Assembly (NCBI GenBank): GCA_009787995.1
Contig: WQSH01000015.1
Coordinates: forward strand, 1 to 38,972
Length of the DNA: 38,972 nucleotides
Reading direction: 5' to 3'
Source of the DNA: Oscillospiraceae bacterium
GTDB lineage: Bacteria; Bacillota; Clostridia; Oscillospirales; Oscillospiraceae
The position numbers and the translations under genes are program-made. Of this stretch, positions 32,474 through 38,972 are shown piece after piece; position 1 is the first letter of the stretch, and each line of letters starts with the position of its first letter. Under the pieces are notes generated by a model that saw only the letters and a list, made by a program, of their open reading frames with translations, did no database searches and had not been told where the DNA came from.

Positions 32474-33211
32474 ATGAGGATTGATGTGTTGGGCGTCGGG
32501 TTTGACGATATATCTATCGAGCAAGCTACCTTGCGCGCACTGGAGATAATGGGTGGGGAAGAAAGGGCGTATGCCGTCACGCCAAACCCCGAAATAGTGT
32601 GGCAAAGTTGCAAGAACACAGCTCTCAGGGATGCGCTCAATAGCGCAGAACTTGTGCTCCCCGACGGAATAGGGATAGTACTTGGCGCAAAAATCCTTGG
32701 CACGCCCCTACTTGGGGGGAGAGTTCCAGGCATTGATTTTGCCACAGCCCTATTTGAAAAAATGGCTGAATCTAATGGCAAGGTTTTTTTGCTCGGCGCA
32801 AAGCCTGGTGTCGCAGTGAAAGCTGGGGCGAATTTGGCGAAAAAGCATCCAGGGCTGATTGTCTGTGGTGCTGCGGACGGCTATTTTACAGACGGCGCAG
32901 CAATAGTATCGAAGATTAATGCCGCAAAGCCTGACCTCTTGCTCGCATGCTTGGGTGCACCTAAGCAAGAACTTTGGATGGCCGAAAACCGAGACAACCT
33001 TGGCGCCCCTCTATGTGCGGGACTCGGAGGCTCGCTGGATATTTTTGCCGAAAATGTAAAGCGCGCACCGGTTTTTTTCCAAAGACTGGGGCTGGAGTGG
33101 CTTTATAGGATTTTGAAGGAGCCTTGGCGGCTAAAAAGGAGCTTGAGTTTACCGTTGTTTGTGTTCGCCGTGATATTCATGCGATTAAAAGGCAAGGCGG
33201 GAAGGATGTAG
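32474..33211 (+). CDS. WecG/TagA/CpsF family glycosyltransferase (245 aa)
   Basis: GT26 family enzymes transfer an N-acetylaminosugar to a lipid-linked precursor, as in the second step of wall teichoic acid linkage-unit synthesis. Family marks are TPNPEIVWQS, the catalytic-region LVLPDGIGIVLGAKILGTPL, RVPGIDF, FLLGAKPGVA, LLACLGAPKQELWM and the C-terminal RAPVFFQRLGLEWLYRILKEP. The length is standard. The ATG lies 7 nt after the previous stop, with a weak GGTTAGGA ribosome site. The exact sugar and acceptor are not known. Confidence 0.93.
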   Translation: MRIDVLGVGFDDISIEQATLRALEIMGGEERAYAVTPNPEIVWQSCKNTALRDALNSAELVLPDGIGIVLGAKILGTPLLGGRVPGIDFATALFEKMAESNGKVFLLGAKPGVAVKAGANLAKKHPGLIVCGAADGYFTDGAAIVSKINAAKPDLLLACLGAPKQELWMAENRDNLGAPLCAGLGGSLDIFAENVKRAPVFFQRLGLEWLYRILKEPWRLKRSLSLPLFVFAVIFMRLKGKAGRM

Positions 33212-33266
33212 AATTGGACTTTGGCACATTATCATATTTACAACTTAGAAACAAGAACAGGTTATT

Positions 33267-33836
33267 ATGAGCAGCATATTGATAAAAACTGAACTTAGGG
33301 TGCGTGTACGTGAGGAAATTGACTCTTTGCCCAACGAGTATGTAAGGCAGTCGAACAAAGGGATTTTTCTCCAAGTCACATCGCTAAAGGCATTTTCTGA
33401 CGCAAGGAACATTATGCTGTACTACAGCGTCGAAAGAGAACCCGATACGGTGGAGATTGCAAAACACGCTTTGGCCAACGGCAAGACAGTGGCTTTTCCC
33501 TATTGCTTCCGAGGTGGGATTATGCAGGCTCGGGAGGTTAAGGACTTGAATATTTTAGTTCCTGCCATTTTGGGAATCCCAGCCCCTCCAGACGAGGCTC
33601 CACTCGTTGAGCCGGAGAAACTTGATTTAATCATTGTACCAGCGCTCGCTTTTGACAAGTCGGGATATCGTCTAGGCTATGGCGGTGGATATTATGACAG
33701 ATATTTGAGCGACATATCAGCCTATACAGTTGGAATTACAAGGCATCGCTTGCTTCGGGACGAAGTTCCAAGGGAAAAGCACGATGTCGCTGTTAATTGC
33801 TTAGTCACGGAGGAGATTGTTCTTGCCCAACCTTGA
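33267..33836 (+). CDS. 5-formyltetrahydrofolate cyclo-ligase (189 aa)
   Basis: It converts 5-formyl-THF to 5,10-methenyl-THF with ATP, salvaging folate in the cytosol. The motif GYRLGYGGGYYDRYL, the segment IIVPALAFDKSG before it, and ALANGKTVAFPYC are diagnostic. The length of 189 aa is normal. No strong Shine-Dalgarno is present before the ATG at 33267. Its 3' end overlaps the MltG start by 14 nt. Confidence 0.94.
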   Translation: MSSILIKTELRVRVREEIDSLPNEYVRQSNKGIFLQVTSLKAFSDARNIMLYYSVEREPDTVEIAKHALANGKTVAFPYCFRGGIMQAREVKDLNILVPAILGIPAPPDEAPLVEPEKLDLIIVPALAFDKSGYRLGYGGGYYDRYLSDISAYTVGITRHRLLRDEVPREKHDVAVNCLVTEEIVLAQP

Positions 33837-35316
33837 TGACGACGAACTTGAGGAAATAAGAAGACTGATAGCAGAAGCTGACCCAAAACCACCGTCTGCT
33901 TCAAGAGAGCTTGCCCCGCAACGTCCGAGGCACGCCGCTCCTGCTGTGCCTAAAAGCCAACAGGTTTCTAAGCCTGGCAGCGACCTTCCCGCAAAACCTG
34001 CACAAAGACCAACCTCAAATCAGTTAAGCGTGCCTAGGCCCGGGCTAAAAAGGCCGCCTGCCCCAACGAAAAAAGCCTCTCTGCCCGCCCCCTCCGCAGA
34101 CAGGGGCGTCGTCCGCAAATCAGGCGCCCACCCAAGCGTCAATGCAACAAGGCCACGCACCCATGAAGCGGAATCTGAAGTTGATGCAGGGGACGAGGAG
34201 TTTAAAGTAAATTTTGACTTTGACGGCGAGTACAAAGATGTTCCCGAGGACAGGCCTATTCGGCTTAGGCGCGAAAAGCGCACGGGCTGTATCGGTGGAA
34301 TAATGTACGCCGCTTTTGTCATATGTGTCAGCCTCGTTTTGGCATCACTGCTGTGGATGGCCGCAGTTGACGTCCTAGGATTTGGTTCCGTTGATGAAGA
34401 GGTAAGCGTTGTAATCCCGCCGGGATTCACAATGTCTGATGTAACTGATCTGCTTTATGATGCCGGACTTATTCGGCACAGGTTTTTGTTTAATCTTTAC
34501 GCCGGCTTTTCAGACGCCGAAGAAAGAATCACCGCCGGGTCTTTCATGCTCAACAGGAACTTCGACTATAGAGCTCTAGTGCAGGGAATGACCGCCCGGG
34601 CAGGAGTGCGCGTAGAGGTTACTGTTACAATCCCTGAAGGGTTTACTTTACTGCAAATTTTCACCTTGCTTGCAGATTACGGCGTTGTCCATTCTGCAGA
34701 TGAGTTGTGGGAGGCTGCAACCAACCATAATTTCAACTTCCATTTTCTTGACGAAGAGACCCTCGGCGACAGGCTTAGGCTGGAAGGTTTTTTATTCCCC
34801 GAAACGTATAATTTCTTCCTGGGCTCATCGGCGACCACAGTATTGGGCAGGTTTTTGCGCGAGTTTGACAGAAGATTCACGGAAGACTATGTCGAGCGAG
34901 CCGAGGCAATGGGCCTCTCGGTGCGCGATATCGTAAACATCGCAGCCATGGTCGAGCGTGAGGCGGCAAATGATGAAGAACGCCCGCGCATTGCCGCAGT
35001 CATTTACAACCGGCTCGAAAGCCCGAATTTTCCCTTCCTGCAAATTGATGCTACGCTGAGTTATGCTGTCCAAGGCACCGACATACCGGCAACCACCGAC
35101 CTTGACCACCCGTTTAACACCTACACAAATCCGGGACTGCCGCCGGGTCCCATAGCAAATCCCGGCATAGCTTCCATTCGGGGCGCACTATTCCCGCTTG
35201 AGACGAACGAATATTTCTATGCGCTCCACACCGATGGCACGCACCGTTTTTTCAGAAATTATGACCAGCATAGAGCATTTGTAAATAGCGACCAATTCGG
35301 AGGGTGGTGGCGCTGA
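33823..35316 (+). CDS. mltG: Endolytic transglycosylase MltG (497 aa)
   Basis: MltG cuts nascent peptidoglycan glycan strands at the outer face of the membrane. The cytosolic N-terminus (1 to about 155) is long, Pro/Ala/Lys-rich and disordered. One transmembrane helix is at about 160-182. A LysM-like subdomain begins VSVVIPPGFTMSDVTDLL, and the YceG domain holds the catalytic Glu378 in MVEREAAN, followed by RPRIAAVIYNRLE, YTNPGLPPGPIANPG and YFYALHTDGTHRF. The TTG at 33823 is chosen since GGAGGAG (33809-33815) lies 7 nt upstream; the TTG at 33817 is too close. It overlaps the next gene by one base. Confidence 0.94.
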   Translation: MPNLDDDELEEIRRLIAEADPKPPSASRELAPQRPRHAAPAVPKSQQVSKPGSDLPAKPAQRPTSNQLSVPRPGLKRPPAPTKKASLPAPSADRGVVRKSGAHPSVNATRPRTHEAESEVDAGDEEFKVNFDFDGEYKDVPEDRPIRLRREKRTGCIGGIMYAAFVICVSLVLASLLWMAAVDVLGFGSVDEEVSVVIPPGFTMSDVTDLLYDAGLIRHRFLFNLYAGFSDAEERITAGSFMLNRNFDYRALVQGMTARAGVRVEVTVTIPEGFTLLQIFTLLADYGVVHSADELWEAATNHNFNFHFLDEETLGDRLRLEGFLFPETYNFFLGSSATTVLGRFLREFDRRFTEDYVERAEAMGLSVRDIVNIAAMVEREAANDEERPRIAAVIYNRLESPNFPFLQIDATLSYAVQGTDIPATTDLDHPFNTYTNPGLPPGPIANPGIASIRGALFPLETNEYFYALHTDGTHRFFRNYDQHRAFVNSDQFGGWWR

Positions 35317-36524
35317 TGACCAAGCCTGAGCTGCTTTCTCCGGCTAGGGATGCCGAGCAACTTATTATGGCTCTGACCTATGGCGCCGATGCTGTCTATT
35401 TGGGAGGTAGGCGCTTTGGGCTTCGCGCATCTGCGGGCAATTTCGGTAGCGAGGAACTTGCGGATACGGTGGCTCTTTGCCACAAGCACGGAGCAAAGGC
35501 ATTTATTACCTGCAATGCGGTGCTTAACAATGATGATGCCCTTGCCTTGCCGAAATTCTTAGAGGAAATATCCGATGCCGATGCAGACGCCATAATCGTG
35601 TCGGATATCGGCGCACTCGTGCTTGCTCGCAGATATGCCCCCTCAGTCAGCGTCCACATCAGCACACAGGCGGGCGTTTTCAATTATGAAAGCGCAAGGG
35701 CTTTTCATGATTTAGGAGCTTCTCGGGTTATACTTGCCCGGGAATTGCCCATTAGCGAGATAGCTAAGCTTCGCGCAAATACGCCACCTGAACTTGAGCT
35801 TGAGGCCTTTGTACACGGCAGCATGTGTGTTGCGATATCCGGAAGATGCCTGCTTTCGAACTACCTTACCGGACGCGATGCTAACCGAGGCGAATGCGCC
35901 CAGCCCTGCCGATGGAAGTACAGCCTAATTGAGCACCAGCGGCCTGGAGTGCATTATGACATCACCGAGGACGATGGGACATACATAATGAATTCACGCG
36001 ATTTGTGCATGATTGACCATATAAAAGATATGATGGACGCTGGGGTTTATTGCTTAAAAATAGAAGGTCGTATGAAATCGGCATACTACGCCGCAGTTGT
36101 AACAAACGCGTATCGCAAAGCTATTGATGCTGCTGTTGCAGGCACGCCGCTCAAGCCTGTCTGGAGCAATGAGGTAAATAATGTGAGCCATCGAGAGTAT
36201 TCAACGGGGTTTTATTATGATAGCTGGGGGCCGGGCCAATATCACGGCGATTCCATGTATCGCAAGGATTGCGATGTTGTCGCAGTCGTTGAAAGTTGCG
36301 ATGCGGAGGGCAATGCCGTTTTGACCCAGAGAAACAAGTTTTTTTGCGGCGACAATTTGGAACTGCTGACTCCGACAGACGAGCCGATTACGTTTAAAGC
36401 AGATGCCATCACCGGCGCCGATGGACAGAAACTTGAATCGACGCCGCACCCCATGATGGAGCTGCGCATAAAATTGCCCTTCCATGCGCCGAGGTATTCA
36501 ATTTTGCGAAAACACAGGAATTGA
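35316..36524 (+). CDS. Peptidase U32 family protein, TrhP-like (402 aa)
   Basis: Members of this group (B. subtilis YrrO/TrhP, E. coli TrhP) take part in making 5-hydroxyuridine in tRNA. The N-terminal TIM-barrel part starts KPELLSPARDAEQL and YGADAVYLGGRRFGLRA. The U32 signature EAFVHGSMCVAISGRCLLS is intact, followed by GECAQPCRWKY; the four cysteines of this stretch are likely iron-sulfur ligands. The ATG at 35316 shares one base with the MltG stop, with GGAGGG upstream; a GTG at 35304 is an alternative. In Bacillus the same mltG-to-yrrO order is interrupted by yrrM/yrrN, here missing. Confidence 0.92.
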   Translation: MTKPELLSPARDAEQLIMALTYGADAVYLGGRRFGLRASAGNFGSEELADTVALCHKHGAKAFITCNAVLNNDDALALPKFLEEISDADADAIIVSDIGALVLARRYAPSVSVHISTQAGVFNYESARAFHDLGASRVILARELPISEIAKLRANTPPELELEAFVHGSMCVAISGRCLLSNYLTGRDANRGECAQPCRWKYSLIEHQRPGVHYDITEDDGTYIMNSRDLCMIDHIKDMMDAGVYCLKIEGRMKSAYYAAVVTNAYRKAIDAAVAGTPLKPVWSNEVNNVSHREYSTGFYYDSWGPGQYHGDSMYRKDCDVVAVVESCDAEGNAVLTQRNKFFCGDNLELLTPTDEPITFKADAITGADGQKLESTPHPMMELRIKLPFHAPRYSILRKHRN

Positions 36525-36549
36525 CATACAGTCAGGCTGTCTATATAAT
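36521..36549 (+). promoter_or_regulatory. Perfect consensus sigma-A promoter
   Basis: TTGACA (36521-36526), a 17-bp spacer, TATAAT (36544-36549). The -35 overlaps the stop codon of the U32-family gene. It would start a new transcript near 36556 for the DUF5693-like gene and csaB. Confidence 0.88.
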
Positions 36550-36582
36550 TTTGTGAAAATCGTTGAAATGAGTGATTGATAT

Positions 36583-38604
36583 ATGAGTGGCAAAACTATG
36601 AAGTCCGACAAAAAAGGCCGGGCTGGCTTGAGGTGGCTGTCCGTTATTGTGCTATTGGCGGCGTTTATCTGCGCATTGTGGGTAAACTTTGGCCTGCGGC
36701 TGCCGGTTGAAGCGGGCGACAGGACTGTTGGCATACTGGTTGACTATGACGAACTGGTGCGCATCTCCAATGGAAGCTTGGACGTCAGCTTTCAAGATAT
36801 GGCTCGAAAGCTGTCGATAGCAGGCGCTACGGGTTTGGTCGTCAGGGAACGCCTGCTTGTTGAGTGGGAAATTGCCGGCGACATAGTTTGGTATACAGGA
36901 AATGACTTGAGATTTCAATTGGGGCTTGCAAATAAAGTGGCGGATTTCGAACGCGCCTCGAATGTCGAAATCATCCAAAATTACACATATATAATGACGG
37001 AAGATGAGCTTGTTTTTGATCAAATCTTTTCTTTGCTCTACGCAAAAAGGCGCCATCCCGCAGTTTTTGAGTTTAATGGGAAAATGGGCATAATGGTCAA
37101 CCTCCATTCCTCGGAGCGGGCGACGTTGGGTCTGGGGTTCCCCATTGCGCATCTTGAGCAAGCCGCTGCGGAAGGGCTGAGCATAATTCCGAGGCTTCGG
37201 AACTGGGAGCCGGTGTCGAGAAGCAACTTGGACGAAGTGATGAGGTGGGTTTCTAAAATCCCGGATTTATCAGCCATTGGCTTCAATGAGCCTACAACGC
37301 CCGGCGACCCGACAGACCCGCATATAATTGAGGCCATAGCGGATTCAATTGCGCCGCTCGGAGTCCCTCTAGTGTCATTTGAATTCTACGACCAGCAGGG
37401 GCTAGCTTCTGTGGCTAGCCATTTGGACAACTACCTACTGCGGGTTCATGCTATTGCGGAAAATGAGCTGCATAGGTTTGCAGATATCCAAGATGCGCTG
37501 AATCGATATACTCTCGCCGCAAGGGAGCGAAACATCAGGTTCATTTATGTTCGCTTCCAAAACCTCATAAATCCGGCAGCCGCAATGATTCCAGCAACGG
37601 AGTTGATTGAAGAGGTGCATGATGCGATACTTGAATCAGGGCTGTTTATCGGAGATCCGGTTCCGCTTCCTGCGTTTTCAATTCCATTATTTGCCCTGCT
37701 CATGTTAGGTGCGGGCACGATTGCCGCAGGCGGCTGGCTTGCTGCCTTGGGACTGGGGAGATACTTCACTTGCACAAAGTCGCAGGTTTTGTTTCTTGCT
37801 TTGCTGTTGTTGGGCATGTCCGCATATGTTGCAGGCCTGCTCTTTTTCCCATCGCTGGCAAGGAAGGTCTTTGCGTTGGCAGGCGCAATCGTATTTCCCA
37901 GCCTTGGGGTTGTCTTGGTGCTAAATTTTGAGATTGCGCAGGCATCGGGCATAAGGCGCATTATTGTTGCCATTTTGCAGTTGGGCGTTATGTCGGCATT
38001 CACCTTGGTGGGCGCAATGATTATGTCTGCCCTGCTCTCCGAGCCGGTGTTCATGGTCAAGCTTGACAGGTTCGTGGGCGTGACTGTGTCCTATCTTGCG
38101 CCCCTTGCTGCAGTACCCTTTGTGCTTTGGCTGCGTGAGGAGGATTGCTACGGCCTTTTGACGGGTACGGCTAAGAGCAGCGTGCGCTTCTGGCAGTTGG
38201 GCGTCAGCCTTATAATGCTGGCGGGCCTTGCGCTGTACGTCATGCGCTCAGGAAATGATAATCCAAATGCTGTAATGGACATTGAGATGCAGATGCGGCA
38301 GTTTTTGGGCGACACCCTTGGAGTGAGGCCGAGAACGACGGAGTTTTTAATTGGCCACCCCATAATGCTTGTGCTTCTTTATTTCGGATACAAATTCCGC
38401 ATGTTCCCGGTGTTGCTAATTGGGGTCATGGGTCAAGTTTCTCTGATGAATACCTATGCGCACATCCACACGCCGGTGGCGGTTTCACTGCGCCGCAGCT
38501 TCCATGGCATGTGGCTGGGCGTAGTGATTGGGATTATCTTCGTACTTGTGTTGGAATGCGCTCTAAGGCAGGTTCGGAAGCTCAATGCGTCAAGAAAAAC
38601 TTGA
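36583..38604 (+). CDS. DUF5693-like polytopic membrane protein (673 aa)
   Basis: It has an N-terminal membrane anchor (about 18-38), a large outer domain (about 40-360), and about nine C-terminal membrane segments (about 365-665). The outer domain has the look of a TIM-barrel-type fold (ATGLVVRERLLVEW, GFNEPTTPGDPTDP, LVSFEFYDQQGL). Proteins of this layout occur next to csaB in Clostridia; no biochemical role is known to me. The next gene, csaB, starts 47 nt later, suggesting a joint role in wall polymer pyruvylation or export. The ATG at 36583 has only a weak ribosome site. Confidence 0.8.
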   Translation: MSGKTMKSDKKGRAGLRWLSVIVLLAAFICALWVNFGLRLPVEAGDRTVGILVDYDELVRISNGSLDVSFQDMARKLSIAGATGLVVRERLLVEWEIAGDIVWYTGNDLRFQLGLANKVADFERASNVEIIQNYTYIMTEDELVFDQIFSLLYAKRRHPAVFEFNGKMGIMVNLHSSERATLGLGFPIAHLEQAAAEGLSIIPRLRNWEPVSRSNLDEVMRWVSKIPDLSAIGFNEPTTPGDPTDPHIIEAIADSIAPLGVPLVSFEFYDQQGLASVASHLDNYLLRVHAIAENELHRFADIQDALNRYTLAARERNIRFIYVRFQNLINPAAAMIPATELIEEVHDAILESGLFIGDPVPLPAFSIPLFALLMLGAGTIAAGGWLAALGLGRYFTCTKSQVLFLALLLLGMSAYVAGLLFFPSLARKVFALAGAIVFPSLGVVLVLNFEIAQASGIRRIIVAILQLGVMSAFTLVGAMIMSALLSEPVFMVKLDRFVGVTVSYLAPLAAVPFVLWLREEDCYGLLTGTAKSSVRFWQLGVSLIMLAGLALYVMRSGNDNPNAVMDIEMQMRQFLGDTLGVRPRTTEFLIGHPIMLVLLYFGYKFRMFPVLLIGVMGQVSLMNTYAHIHTPVAVSLRRSFHGMWLGVVIGIIFVLVLECALRQVRKLNASRKT

Positions 38605-38651
38605 AAGGGTGACGGTTCTCATTATCTATCCTTGGCTTAGGGGGGAATGGT

Positions 38652-38972
38652 TTGGGCAGTCTTAAAATTGTCATTAGCGGATATTACGGCTTTGATAACT
38701 GCGGGGACGAGGCGGTTCTCCTGTCAATCATCCATTGTTTGAAAAAGCTTGACCCCGATGTACGGATTACAGTGCTGTCAAACGCCCCTGAGAAAACACG
38801 GGAGCTATATGGGGTGGATGTCGCCAACCGCTGGAATTTGATTGCAGTTGCGCAAGAGATTCTGACAGCACGTCTGCTTATAAGCGGCGGTGGGTCGCTT
38901 ATACAAGATGCAACGAGCGTTAGGAGCCCGGCATATTACCTATTAATCATTAGATTGGCTCTCTTCTTTAAA
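38652..38972 (+). CDS. csaB: CsaB polysaccharide pyruvyl transferase, partial (first 107 codons)
   Basis: CsaB adds ketal pyruvate to a secondary wall polymer, which SLH-domain proteins then bind. The N-terminal ISGYYGFDNCGDEAVLLSII and later LLISGGGSLIQDATSVRS are diagnostic of the family. The start is TTG at 38652, with GGGGGG at about 38640-38645; an ATG at 38647 is in another frame. The gene runs off the window end (family length about 350-380 aa). It is in the same direction as the DUF5693-like gene and probably shares its promoter. Confidence 0.93.
   Translation, partial: MGSLKIVISGYYGFDNCGDEAVLLSIIHCLKKLDPDVRITVLSNAPEKTRELYGVDVANRWNLIAVAQEILTARLLISGGGSLIQDATSVRSPAYYLLIIRLALFFK

Noticed and set aside
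38709-38727. GCGGTTCTCCTGTCAATC near the start of csaB as another copy of the terminator motif
   Set aside because: It encodes the conserved EAVLLSII segment of CsaB, so the resemblance is best explained by coding.

Overview
The window looks like a chromosomal segment of an anaerobic, probably motile member of the Firmicutes (class Clostridia or a close relative). The reasons are gene content and signals. There is a complete S10-spc-alpha ribosomal protein operon in Firmicutes order, with adk, map, a KOW protein and infA inside it. Shine-Dalgarno sites are strong, sigma-A promoters are close to consensus, and GTG/TTG starts are common. Oxygen-sensitive or anaerobe-type functions are present (glycyl radical enzyme, 2Fe-type superoxide reductase), as are a FliL-like protein and a sigma-28/sigma-D-type promoter. 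No species assignment is possible from sequence reading alone.

Region 1 (1-1271) is a stable-RNA cluster: tRNA-Lys, tRNA-Glu, a small FliL-like lipoprotein gene, a 5S rRNA with its own promoter, tRNA-Asn and a CAU tRNA that is probably tRNA-Ile2. Nearly every spacer between these RNAs holds a perfect hairpin. Region 2 (1319-6368) is metabolic and accessory. It has a formamidase/acetamidase-type amidase divergent from a glycyl radical enzyme that has no activase beside it, a 99-bp palindromic repeat element, a coiled-coil protein of unknown function behind a sigma-D-like promoter, and a superoxide reductase.

Region 3 (6453-22538) is the large ribosomal operon: a consensus promoter, a structured leader of about 310 nt, then rpsJ-rplC-rplD-rplW-rplB-rpsS-rplV-rpsC-rplP-rpmC-rpsQ-rplN-rplX-rplE-rpsN-rpsH-rplF-rplR-rpsE-rpmD-rplO-secY-adk-map-KOW-infA-rpmJ-rpsM-rpsK-rpsD-rpoA-rplQ, closed by a bidirectional terminator. 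Genes are tightly packed and often overlap by 1 or 4 nt. S3 carries an unusual Gly/Arg/Tyr/Asn/Pro/Gln repeat tail and S5 an Asn/Arg-rich N-terminus.

Region 4 (22564-27093) holds a lipoprotein cyclophilin, the second copy of the 99-bp repeat (opposite orientation), a MATE efflux protein, a cysteine-synthase-family PLP enzyme and a short-chain dehydrogenase. Region 5 (27416-30944) is an Rrf2-family regulator divergent from a NitT/TauT-type ABC importer (binding lipoprotein, permease, ATPase). The importer's last gene runs antisense into tRNA-Gly, and its binding protein appears to have a frameshift at its 3' end. Region 6 (31099-38972) is mainly envelope functions: an XpaC-like membrane protein, a TagA-type glycosyltransferase, 5-formyl-THF cyclo-ligase, MltG, a U32-family (TrhP-like) protein, and a DUF5693-like membrane protein followed by the start of csaB, which is cut by the window end.

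The items most worth a second look are the paired 99-bp element, the sigma-D-like promoter of the unknown coiled-coil gene, the S3/S5 extensions, the hairpin-punctuated RNA cluster, the S10 leader with its two-codon ORF, and the ABC operon/tRNA-Gly junction.
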